Made by a program: the position numbers and the translations under genes. From Psilocybe azurescens (lineage: Eukaryota; Basidiomycota; Agaricomycetes; Agaricales; Agrocybaceae): DNA of 64,000 bases. The DNA lies in contig JAJIRX010000983.1 in NCBI GenBank assembly GCA_023853785.1, forward strand, positions 124,001 to 188,000, written 5' to 3'. The notes beneath the pieces were generated by a model. That model was given only the letters and a program-made list of their open reading frames with translations. It was not told where the DNA came from and did no database searches. Numbering within the stretch: position 1 is the first letter of the stretch; each line of letters starts with the position of its first letter. Positions 24,785 through 36,707 of this stretch are shown here, piece by piece.

Positions 24785-27700
24785 GGCGGGAAGTTATGCT
24801 GAGAGATATTAGCTTGAGGGGCTTTATCTGGCTTTGTGTTGTATTCCTGACTCATCGCTGAGGAGAGAGTGGCGTAAATGCCGAACTTCAATGTCTTCTC
24901 GCAATGCAGTAAGTTGCGAGGACGTATCATAAGCCACGGTCGTGCGATAAGATGCGTTGAAAATAGGAAGGTTCCGTAAGATGTATCAGGAAGCTTAAAC
25001 TGCCCGCTTCCACATAACACAGTGGAAGGTAGTAAATTGAGATGGCTCGGACTAAGTACTAAACATTGACGTGCCTGGGGAGCTTGCTTCCAAGTTCCCT
25101 CTCCACTGCCGATGCCGTCTAATCCCACGTGGTCCGCTGGCTTTTGGTGGGAACCCCGTAAAACTTTGAAAGCGCCGAGTGCCGAGCACAGCTCACCACA
25201 GAGTATGCCAGGCACTTGCATAGCGAAGCATTCTTACATCAACGCGGCAAGCAAAACGCGATTTGAAGACTGGAGAATGATGCATAATGGGTGATTTACA
25301 ACTAAATGCATAACCCTAGGTGCATCGTGAAAAATTTCCTGTTGCGCCTGCGTTTGTACAAACAGCCGCATTTGGTAGCCTGAACGTGCGGTTGTTTGAT
25401 CACGAGTGACAACCAGATCCACAGCTATGGCGCAAGCTGTGGTGTAAGCCCATCAGAACTCTTCGATTTCTCCACCCCCAAAAATCCATGTTGAAAGAGG
25501 ACATTGGCGAGAGTAATGACGTTGGGTTGTACCAAATGCGGCTGTTCGCATAAACACAGGCGCCACAGGAACGATTTCATGATGCACCTAGGGTTATTCA
25601 TTTGGCTGGAATTAGTCACGTCCATGTTCTACTCTTTCCGCTCAACTCAGGGGCCTTTTCCAAAAATAGACGCGCGTTACTTGACGCGTCCTCCGCGCGC
25701 TAAAGCAAGCAATTAAGAACGCAGTTTTTCGGCCGTATGAACCTAAATAGTAGATACTCTTACTTAGCACTACCTCTAATTTAAGTAGGTTAAGGCCAAG
25801 CTGAAGCATGATTTTCGTCCGGTCTAATTAAGAGTGTCTCACTATAAATAGTCTTTCCAGGGACACACCCATCAGTTTAACTCAGACATGACAGAGAAAA
25901 CATGATTCAAGCCACATGCATGCGAATCTATGCTGAACCTTTCAAAACATGGCAATCTATTGCCTTAGGCGTGCGAAATGGGCTGACCATGATTCATGTG
26001 GGGAAAATAACAAGCTTGATAGGATGTCTATGATACCTAGTATATGAAAGAGATCCTACCACTTCGTATGTACATATTTGTTCTGTTCCTCTCCAAGTGG
26101 GAAAAAAGCATCGCTCTATTGTTTTTGTGGTGCTTGGACCCTCTTTTATGACCCTGATTATCTCTCCATCCCATAGATGTTTGTTAGATGTGTTCCAAAA
26201 TATAATGAACATTCAACTCAAGCCACCGTAACGAAGCGAGGCGCGGCTTGTTATCATGTAAAGACTAAATAACAGAGCATGCTCAATACTAAAACAATAG
26301 GCAAATGTAAGCTGGTCATGCCAATCCGACAGGTAATAACCATTACACCAAAATGGCTCTGTAAATACATTCTGGTATCTAGCTGCTCGGATTGTATATG
26401 AAGCGGTGAGCTGCCAGGCTTGCTGCAGAAAATATATACTGCACCCGATATCCACGTATGATAGAGCGTAGTGACAACCCACTGAGCTTTAAAATTTGAA
26501 GTAATGCCAAACAGATAGCTCAGTAACTAAGACATGCTCTTTGCTATACTGGACAGATGATCATCCAATGTTTTAAAGCGGTGTTTCACTTATCAAGTGC
26601 ACTGTGATCCGGCTTTGTCTTTGAGGGAGTAACTTCCCTCAAGTCCTGCTGATACGCGCTTGAAGGCGTCTTCAAGCGACTCTAGGGCCTGACGTGTCCA
26701 CTTGATACGGAGTGGAAGAACGAATATCAACCATAGCCTATTGGTGCCAACCATGACCGATGCCATTCTAAGTTATGTCTGTGTCAGCGGTTGTTACATT
26801 TTTGTCCTCAACCATGGTCAGCAACTTTGAACTTTTGACAAAATTTTGGACCAGGGAGGGAGTTCTCAGTATAGAGACACGGATTCTGCAACTGCTAGTA
26901 GATGTTTCACATCGGATTTGATTGTACTGACGACGACGACGAAAACTCTACAGATTGCATATTCATCTTCGGTGCCGTCCTGAACTAATTACACCTCGCG
27001 GTGACCACTGATACTATGGAACCCAAACAATTAGCAGGGTTTGCTTGTGAGCAACCCCCTTCTTTTGCTTTACGGATATAGCAATCCCTGACTCTGTCCT
27101 CTCACAAATTATGCAAGCACAATGACTAATCTGAATGACGGGCTTATTACATAGGCGCCTATCCCCCACATCTCAGTATGAAGGGGCCCTACAAGCTTCT
27201 CGGATTCGGTCTCAACTCACACAGTCATCTGTAAATTAAATTTATGATGACTGATGAAGGTTACTTCATATTTTCATCTCTACAGGTTTATCACTGAAGT
27301 TTCCGAAATTCCGGTGGGCATGGCTATAGCCGGGCAGTCTGGGTAGAAGGCATCCCATGAATTTGAGCGCCTGTGAGCAGTTTTCGGGAAACAGTCGACC
27401 GCGCACTCATATCCGATATCAGGATGACAAGATTGCTATATGATATGTCTGGATTTGGAATCTTCTACCTGCACTGGTGGGAGTCGGTGGGACGATAACA
27501 AACGTTCTTACTCACCAAATCGTTGCCAAGCACGTTGGGTCACGGGATTTTCTCGACACGAACTTCGAGTTTTTGAAAAACATTGAGCGCAGGTGAGCTG
27601 TAAAATCTCGAATAAAATCTCAAATGGCGCTCAAGATACTAAGTAAGAGTGCCAAATTTCTCCGGAACCCCTAATATCACTTGCTCTTCCTGAGTAGCAT

Positions 27701-27851
27701 ATCCCCTCCCGACAAAACCGATTTCGGAATAATCTCGTCACCTTGTGGCTGACATAAGCAATGCATCATCCCGCTCCGTAATCTGAGCGAGTATAATTGA
27801 CCATCTCTTTGTACGAAAACAAATCCATATTCTTTCTTCCATACCACCATC
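24785..27851. other. intergenic with an inverted repeat
   Basis: No gene is supported. It contains the inverted repeat at 25302-25605 and a TATAAATAG-like sequence near 25845 with no recognisable coding sequence after it. The rest is A/T-rich single-copy-looking DNA. Confidence 0.5.
25302..25605. repeat. inverted repeat, 76-nt arms, 152-nt spacer
   Basis: The arm at 25302-25377 and the reverse complement of 25530-25605 align without gaps with 11 mismatches in 76 (about 86% identity). Both contain the blocks ATAACCCTAGGTGCATC and ACAGCCGCATTTGGTA. No target-site duplication was found at the borders, so it could be a decayed foldback element or a hairpin-forming transcript. Confidence 0.85.
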
Positions 27852-29227
27852 ATGTCTACCTCTCTCGACCAACTCAAAGCGACTGGAACCGTTGTTGTCT
27901 CCGATTCCGGCGACTTCGAATGTAAGCAATTCTAGTATCTTGTAGATCCCCGCCGTAGCTCACCTCATCGATTTAGCCATCGATGTTTACAAGCCCCAGG
28001 TAAAATTTATCGACCATCGCCTTGAACATAGCACTAAAAAGCATAAATGTGTAGGATGCCACCACCAACCCATCTTTGATCTTGGCCGCTGCTGGAAAGG
28101 CTGGCTACGCTCGTCTCATCGATGCTGCCGTGCAGTACGGAAAGGCTAAAGGCGGCAGCGTTGAAGATCAAACAAACGCCGCGACTGACCGTCTTGTGAG
28201 CGTTTTCCCTCAATGTCTCACATGTTCTGATTTGACAATAAATCGTTCAGCTCGTGGAATTCGGCAAGGAGATTCTCGCTATCATCCCCGGCCGTGTTTC
28301 CACCGAAGTGGATGCCCGCCTTTCTTTCGATAAGGAGGCAACCAAGGCCAAGGTTCGTGTCATTCAAGCCTCATATATGAATGATTTTAACGATATTACT
28401 TAGGCCAAAGAATTGATCGCTCTCTACGACTCTGTTGGCATCAAGAAGGAGCGAATTCTTATTAAAATTGCATCCACATGGGAAGGTATCCAAGCAGCTC
28501 GCGAACTTGAGCGCGACGACGGAATCCACTGCAATCTCACACTTCTCTTCGGCTTTGGACAAGCCGTGGCCTGCGCTGAAGCCGGTGTTACTCTGATCTC
28601 ACCCTTTGTCGGACGTGTAAGTCCACCCCTCTTTTCTCTTCAGGATTCAACTCATTAAAATGATATCAGATCTTGGATTGGTACAAGAAAAGCACTGGAA
28701 AGAACTATGAAGGTGATGAGGACCCTGGTGTCCAATCAGTGAAGAAGATCTTCGACTACTACAAGCAACATCACTATAAGACCATCGTCATGGGGGCTTC
28801 TTTCCGAAATGTGTGTATTTGCTTCCCTTGTTTAAAGAGCTTGGCTAAAGATGTTGTGTTTGCAAGATCGGAGAGATTAAAGCTCTTGCTGGTGTCGATT
28901 TCCTCACCATCGCCCCCTCTCTTCTTGAGCAACTCAAGAAATCGACTGACCCCGTTCCCAAGAAACTCGACTCCAATGTTGGTGCGTACCTGTTCCGTTC
29001 CGGGCCGATGATCGTGACAGTTCCGCTGATGGCAATTCTCGGACCTACTTATAGCCGCACAGGCCAACCCTATCCCGAAGGTTAGCTTCATCGACAACGA
29101 GCCCGAATTCCGATGGACCCTTTTGCAAGACCAGATGGCCTTTGACAAACTCCATGAGGGTATCAAGAAGTTCGCCGAGGATGGTGAGACACTCAAGAAG
29201 CTTCTCAGGGAGAAGATCTCCGCTTGA
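27852..29227 (+). CDS. TAL1: transaldolase
   Basis: Eight exons (27852-27921, 27977-27999, 28055-28195, 28251-28352, 28404-28616, 28670-28810, 28867-28981, 29055-29227) join without any phase error to 325 residues, the usual size for a eukaryotic transaldolase. Motifs include DATTNPSLI near the N-terminus, [14 protein letters not shown], and [10 protein letters not shown], whose Lys (about residue 133) forms the Schiff base with the sugar. The enzyme acts in the cytosol in the non-oxidative pentose phosphate pathway, exchanging a dihydroxyacetone unit between sedoheptulose 7-phosphate and glyceraldehyde 3-phosphate, which supports NADPH and ribose supply. The second exon is only 23 nt. No frame defect is seen here, unlike many neighbours. 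Confidence 0.97.
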
Positions 29228-32200
29228 AGAGGATATGATATGGACACATATAACGAACGTTCGGGTTAGGCGTTTGGATGACCGAATCTTAATCAAGAAG
29301 TCGAAGGGAAGAGTTCTTCTGGAAAAATGCATTGTTCTCGTCCTTTCAATTTTTTCTCATGTAGAAATAGAAAACAAAAATCGGGCTCCCTCTACTATGC
29401 CCTGTATTACCAGTCGAATTCAAATCCTGTAATCGTCTCACATGTACAGCGAATCAGTGTTTCAGGATAAGATTTTCGTGGTTCAGATTCGGTTTCGAAG
29501 TCACCATTGTAGCAGTTTTGCTAACCTATTATAGTATCTTTGGGCTTAAGTATAGATCCGTCAGACCCAGGTAACTTTGGTACCTCGAGGTACGGCGACC
29601 AGGGTAGACTTATGCTCACGATCGACGATTATCAAGGGCCGACGCAATACACCGACTCTAGCTATCATAATTGGTTATTGTTCCTGATACAGGATATTGA
29701 CGTCGTTAAAGCCTCTAGCGCCCACACAACTGATGGGTGGCGTACCTGTATGACCTCGGGATATTTTCGATCATGTTTCTGCTGGCTCATTCAGATCTGC
29801 ATGTTCGAGGGCGCTCCGTGGCCTTGTTGGAGCTTTAGAACAACGCCTGCCCATCTGACATTGCATTCGCGTACGTGCGAGAAGAGATTTTGTCTTTTGA
29901 TTACTGATGGACTGTTGGCCCACGTACAACGATAACTACACTCCCGCCGTCAAAGTAATATGTGTATCTAAAAATAGGTATTTGTATACCGGTGGAATCT
30001 GTACCGGTATTCTGCAGATGTCTTTGGAGGCGGCATTTGAAAGTCGGGGAAAATTTGGTGTGGAGTCCGCCTTTGGAGTATGTAAAATACGAGTTGAGGA
30101 GTGGTAGTGAGAAGTCTGAAGACATTATTGTCCTGAAACAAGCAAGTGAACTCCCTGTTCGACATTAAAAAAGATTGGAACGAAGCAGTTTCAATGACAT
30201 TTTCCGTTGGGTTATCAGCAAGCTACATATCAAGAGACTAAATGAATTCTGATCTTTCAAACAAGGTAGATTCAGATCCATAGTAGACATATCTTAGTCG
30301 CTACTGGATCTTTGTCAATGGTATAGGGATCAAATTATGCGTGTGATTTACCATGACGGAACTTGACTGCCATAGTAGGCTCTCACTGCTCCGTGCAATA
30401 TCTTCCAAAGAGGCTTCCGGAAATGATTCAATGGAGGAAGCGTTTGAGTCTTCCTCCAATTATCTGGTTGTGCGTGAAATTTTGGAATGGAACCGTCGCC
30501 AGATTTAATAAACAAATCGATCATAATGATACTTCCTACTAATAGCTTACGATTCTTTCTTTTCACTAGTATCTTATGCAGCTTACATGTCTAGTAATGC
30601 AGACAATGCGTCAAAGCCAAGTCAGAATGGATATTCCACATCGGCATGATATACACACCTATTATCCATTTTCAATGGCCACACCGCAGCAGTGACTGTG
30701 AACTGAGATTAAATATGAGTTCGTTGGAGAAAGCCTCAAAAAGGCAGACTCCATAGGCCTATCTCAATTTTGATTAACAGACTGCGTTTGATAAATTGTA
30801 TCTTCAATGCAAGTCCAGCTGGAGGTCCAGGTTAGATGGGTCTGTCATGTTGTTGTTACATTCAACACTAGCGGACCCGAAATCATTGAAACTGTTCTGC
30901 AAACCTGTGAACCTCTGTTGGTCGATCGTCAAAGACAACGATTACTGGATTACGACGTCCGCATCTCGCGTTAGAAGGGGATACCAAAACAACAGTAAAA
31001 AATAGTCATCCTTTTTTGATCCTACTTACATTCTTGTACGCAGTGGCCGTGCCCGCACTTTGCTCATGTGTTGTCAGTTGCGGCAAATGATGGGATGGAA
31101 GGATGCCGCTTTACTTAATCGCTGATTATATTTTGATGATGACTGTACCCTGCTGTCCTCTGCCAGTCGCAATAGGCGTAGAGTAAAAGAGCCTGCACAT
31201 ACAACAGCTATCCGCTATTCCATCGAAACCTGGAAGAGAAGGTGGTACTACCTCTCCAGCTGCTGCACAACTTGAACTTGTGTTGGATTTTGCTTGTCAT
31301 GACGATTATAAACATCAAAATGAGTGTACGAGAGATTCAGAGAGAGCGTGTACCCGTGAGGTAACAGGATTGAAATTTGTTTAATAGTGGATGCAGCCGC
31401 TATCCGTGAGCACGCGTGCGTGTCTTCTCCATCATTTCAAATCCCACTCGTCGCCGATAACGGGCAGGCCAAGGCACTGGCCTCGAGGCCTCACCAACAC
31501 CTTCCCCAGCCAGGATATGTACCAAAGCACGAGTCACCACACCATCTCGAAAAGTTTTTTCTTGTGCATTTACAAACTAAGTCAGGGCGTCGCATCCGCA
31601 TGATATCATTTATGAATTGTACCCACTCGAAAGGGTAAGAAAACCAGGTATAGTTGCTTAAAACGGATGCAAATCACATACAGATGCCTCCGACCTCCAT
31701 TGTCCGACGGCGCATAGGCGTATTTGGCCTTTGTCCTGAATGGGACATCCACTGTCGGTGTTTCATCATATTTTTAAGCCGTTGAGACCCTCAGACATAG
31801 TGTGGGCCACAATATATGCAGATTACGCAGATACGGGGACTCAAACCTGGGGAAGGGAAGAAAAGGAATTTACAAAAGATATCGGTAAAGAGGGCTGTGT
31901 TGACCTCGAAAACGTGGCAAATATTGGAGCCAGGACTTATTTCCTGAGTCATTCAGTTCCCCAAAGAACTGTACAGTGAGGCCTAAAAGACCAGCGTAGT
32001 ACAATCGATACATAGACAGCTATCCAAGAATTTGAATATGACAATAGTCGGAATGGGCATCGGTGGAATCTCAGTCTGGATTCGAATCCAATTCGAATCA
32101 TGACACGACTTTTGACATGATCTAATCACGTGACATTATTTCTGAAGCAAAACCATTCCAAAAAGGCAAAATACAGGTTTTCTTTCGTCTTTCAGCACCG

Positions 32201-32764
32201 CCTTTCATGTCGCCTTTAGGTGTATCTGCAGAGCTTTCGGGCGACGTCCACATAATCAGATGGAATATCGCACGTCTTATGCCCAAAGGAATACCCAAGT
32301 CACCATCGCTCATCTGCTTAAAGTGTTACAACTACACAATAGTGCGAAGCCGCGCCTCCGAGATGTAAACTCCGCGTTCTGTTGATTGATATTTCGCGTA
32401 TGTCCAAATAAGCGTTTTTGGACTGTGAGTAAAGGGTCCACCTCTCCCTGGCAGTCTATCGGTGAATGATCTGACCGCTTTCTTGCCCGATTTACAGAGA
32501 TCTCCTGTTTCTGGCCAACGCTCATGATCATTGTAGATACACGACTTCGATCCACGAGTTTCAATTTTGGGTTGTATCTATGACTGGACATGACTGGTAA
32601 CACATCAGCATAAGTTCCCGAGCATTGATGACGCTATATTGGTCTCCCTGCTAGTTTATCGAGGTTTTAAAGTCCTCGCAAACTCGATCGAAAAGAATGT
32701 GTTAATTCTTCCCCTTCTATAAACTGATTCTATGTCATCCCGACACGGGGCATCAAGCCGCAAT
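29228..32764. other. intergenic, no supported gene
   Basis: Short frames only, for example 29540-29935 (131 codons) and the minus-strand frames at 32122-32603, none with a motif or convincing splice partners. A TATAAAC lies at 32718-32724 just upstream of the GST gene. Confidence 0.5.
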
Positions 32765-33575
32765 ATGCCTCCCAAGATCGTACTGTATGACGTACGAGGA
32801 CATAGTGCACAACCATGGATGCCCAATATCTGGAGAATTAGGTGAGTTTACCCACTCACATTAATACAGCAATATTTCGCTGATTGTTACTTTTCTTTCC
32901 AGGTTTATTCTCAATTACAAACGCCTGCCATACGAGACTATATGGGTCGAGCTTCAGGACGTCGACAGAACGTTGAGCCATATCAATGCTCCTCCATCGT
33001 CTACGCGCAGCGACGGTCGTCCAATGTACACATTGCCTGTAATTGTCGACCCAACGCGCAATCCATACTCCCCTCTCATTTTGTCGAATTCAAATACCAT
33101 TGCCGAATATCTAGAAGCAACATATCCCGCTCGTCCTGTTTTCCCTCCAGGAACGAGGGCAGTCCAGGCGCTCTTCGTACATTTCATTCAAGAGGTATTC
33201 TCCAAGCCTCTCCTTCCAATATTGGTTCCTATGAGTCACCAACTGCTACCGGGAGCAACTCAATCTCACTTCCGTGGAGGACACCCTCCTGCTACGACTT
33301 TGGTTGGACCGCAACGAGAAATGGCCTGGCAAGCAGCAAGAGAACAGTTCGATTTTCTTGCTGCAATTATGGACAAAAACACAGGAGACGGGGAGGGTGA
33401 CGGTGTCGTCGCTTTTGCGGACGAAGTCACTTATGCTGACTTCGCTCTTTGCTCCATCTTAATCTGGATTAAGAGGATGGACGCCCATGATGGATGGGCC
33501 AGAGTACGAACATGGAATCATGGTCGTTGGAGCCGCCTTTTGGATCGATGCCGCGAATACATGGACGAGCGCTGA
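32765..33575 (+). CDS. glutathione S-transferase, fungal etherase-like
   Basis: Two exons (to 32841, and 32903-33575) give 249 residues. The thioredoxin-like N-terminal domain begins KIVLYDVRGHSAQPWMPN and continues RFILNYKRLPYETIWVELQD, with PVIVD and SNSNTIAEYLE (the glutathione-site Ser/Asn region). A helical C-terminal domain follows. This pattern resembles basidiomycete etherase-related (GSTE/FuA-like) transferases, which conjugate or cleave aromatic compounds; the subclass is an inference. An in-frame ATG also exists at 32732, but the TATAAAC at 32718 would place transcription starts after it, and a start at MPPKIVLYDV matches normal GST N-termini, so I choose 32765. Confidence 0.88.
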
Positions 33576-36500
33576 TTCTAATCGCACTGGACGGCATCCT
33601 TTCTTGTGCTTACGGAATTTTTCTCAATCACTTTTTCTTATTTCATTTCGGCGCATCTGAAGCAGAGAAACTGCCTCATTCTCATATCTACAATCGCAGA
33701 CAATGTTTTTATTATTGGTCTCGAGTATCTTACAGACTGTAGCACGATAGTATCTAGTCCTTCCCACTGTATTTCTAGAATGTTTTCCTGATTACCACAA
33801 GTTGCACAACGTAATAATGCCTAATACTCAATCCGGAACCCCAGTATTGTAGAGAAAGTTTCCCAGTTATTCATACGTACGCCTTGTATCGGCCCCGACT
33901 GTGTACTGTGCACGAGCACTGCGCTTAGTGAAAGGGAGGTAACTCTGAATACCACTTTAACCTTTAACAGATACTAGGATTTGAGCAAGACTAATGCGCA
34001 GGTCATATCTGGAGATAAGAAAGCGAGTCAACCGGATGTAAGTATCCAATGGCAGCTGGACTATTTTACTTCAGCCGTATCCTCAACACAGGATTCAAAA
34101 TCACGGGCTTGAACTAGGGTGACAGGATCTGTCCTTATAAATAGGCTTCTTTCGAAGTTTCTTCCTTGATAAGGTGCTGCAGTGCTCCCTCATCTATTCG
34201 TGTCTCCAAAACTTTAACGCAGTGCTACTCTAACTGTAACCGACTCGTATACACTAAGAGACTCATGATGTATCTCCATCAGTGCTAGAATAAACTAAGG
34301 GTCAAAGATATATTGTGCAGAATGCAGAGCCCTACGTACCATCGCAGTCGTGCGTTGCTATCTTTCACACGTAAAGCACAGGAGGACCGTCGCTATAATA
34401 CCAACTACCGGGATACACGGTTATTCTGAGGTCAAGAGATCTCGTGCCCACTTTGAATAGCAGAGAAAATTTCTGGGATTGATTATGTGTGGGTAATATG
34501 CGTCCACTAAAAGACAGAAAAGGCAGCAGAGATTAATCCAATGTGTGCAAAGCTGTAGAAATGACTTCCCCGGAGTATAACGCTAAGATAAGGACGACCA
34601 TCACTGAAAGGCTGGACTTGGTCTATTTCTAGAGCCGGGATCCCCGCAGACAGAGATTGTAATCAGCCTCCGCCAGTTCAGAGCTGAACCGACAGTTCCG
34701 ACAACCGGCAGGCCAGGCGACTGCGACTGCCTCTGCCTCAACAACATTTCAAAGATGAGCAGCCACAGCTTGGCACCGCTGAGCTGCCCACTTCTAAGTC
34801 ATAACTCGTTATCTAGAGTACGCATGACAAGACCAAACATGACTGACTAATGACATGGCTGACCTATAAACATACAGGTGATGATGAATAGCTGTGGTCC
34901 TGACATGTGTAGATCTGATATCATTGATTGTACATGAAGCACATAGTATTGAATTATCAACCTGTCTTTTGTACGGAAGCGAGATGTTTTGACTGACCTT
35001 TGTTAATCCGTTGCTTAGCGTTCACGATCTCAAATGAAATGGTTAATGAGATTCATTATCATTATACTATGCCTGTGGCATAAATAGTATCTATCATTGA
35101 TCGTATTCTAACCAGCTGCCTGAGCTCGCTTACAACGTCAAAAGGAGGAATCTATTTTAATGACCGGAATAATCGATTCCACAGACCTGGCGCAACTGGC
35201 AGCTAAGGAATGGACGATTGCAACGCATTACCTTGAGAATTACTAGTAACATCTCCGACCAATCGTGAATTCAAACACTATAGTATACATAGCACAGGTG
35301 ACTCTGTTTGCGTATCTGTGGATAGCTTTAGACTCATGCTGCTCCCAAAGCGTGTTATTTAGAGATGCGTTGCGAGATCTAACTTCGGAACGAAAGGTCG
35401 ATATGATTCAAGAGAAGTGATACCTAATGCGAGTGGTACCGAGTTCATTGCTTCCAACGAAGGTCCGACTGATATCTGTATACCTAGTGGTGACACTGTT
35501 AGAGTGATACATGCACATGAAAACAACTCGGCGAAAGCGTAACATACACGGGCTAATACATCGTCTGGAATTTGAAACTACAAAAGGAAACATATTTCGC
35601 TGTATCCGGCTGTGATATCTTTAATAGACGCCAATTAGACGCTCATATCTAACTAACCCGGAACGCGTATTATATCTTTAGTAGACGCCAATTAGACGCC
35701 CATATCTAACTAAACCAGAGCGCGTATTAATTCCACTACTCGGTACACAATAATTGAGATCAGCTAATAGCGGTAATTGTGAAGATGTTTGTCGCATGAA
35801 ACGGCAAATCGTTAGTCACCGGATGCAGCTGGATACGAGCCGCCAAGTTGGTGCTTGATAGAAATCCAATTCCCCAACCCACATAATCGAGTCATCGTTA
35901 TTGAGGCACACACATAAGCGCTTAGACCAAAAGCAGGTTCGTGCGTGCTCCTGCTTCGAAACGGGCCGAGTGATCCGCTTTAATTAGCATTATCTCGAGT
36001 TTTGAAGCCCGAAGCTGCTTGATAACCTTTTTAAAATAAAAAAGAGATATATAGCGAGTCTTTGAGCTTCTTTTGATTGTTTTTTCCGTTAAAAAGGATA
36101 CGGAGAGAATTTAAAGCTTGAGAGTTGCTTGAGATGTTAATCTTGCCACTGAGCTATAAATAGCTACATATGTGAACTGGTGACCACTGACAATCAAATT
36201 GCGGAATCCAGAACGGTAAGCCATCCCCTATGATTGACAAGAGGATGGCCTTATTCTTCGTAATGTCTTTCGGGAATTTTCAATTGGACTCTGTTCGGGC
36301 TGGAGGTATTGTCATTTATCGTGGTCCTATAGCAAAACCGATTCGGGGCATTGATGTACTTATCAGATCCGCCAATTACTACAGAGATTCCAGAGCTGCC
36401 TTTAACGTCAAATCTCACGCAGATCCGGGATGTACATCCCCCGGGTTTGGTGTGTAAATCTTGCTGACGTTCCCTTAAACATGCCGTCTTCCGAGCGCAG

Positions 36501-36707
36501 GGAAGCACGTACTGGAGCGCAGCTGCGAGACCTATCCATTCGTGTGAATGTGGATATTTTTCTGTTACCAATTGAACTCCCGTCGCTATGGTCAGGTTCT
36601 GATATTTACAGTCATTCTAGGTCTTCCTTCCCGCCCTTCTTGAACTTGACCCGAGCCTCTGAGCTGCGCTACTTTGTCTCCGACTATTGGAAAGTATCCT
36701 GGAACAC
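33576..36707. other. intergenic, AT-rich, with a tandem duplication
   Basis: No gene is supported. TATAAATA-like boxes near 34138, 35082 and 36155 are not followed by recognisable coding sequence. A 57-bp tandem duplication lies at 35615-35728. A frame at 36230-36457 has no motif. Confidence 0.5.
35615..35728. repeat. 57-bp tandem duplication
   Basis: Two adjacent copies starting ATATCTTTARTAGACGCC, at 35615 and 35672, with only a few substitutions between them. Function unknown. Confidence 0.8.

Noticed and set aside
32732..32764. GST start at the upstream ATG
   Set aside because: Only 8 nt after a TATAAAC, so probably upstream of transcription start; the second ATG gives a normal GST N-terminus.
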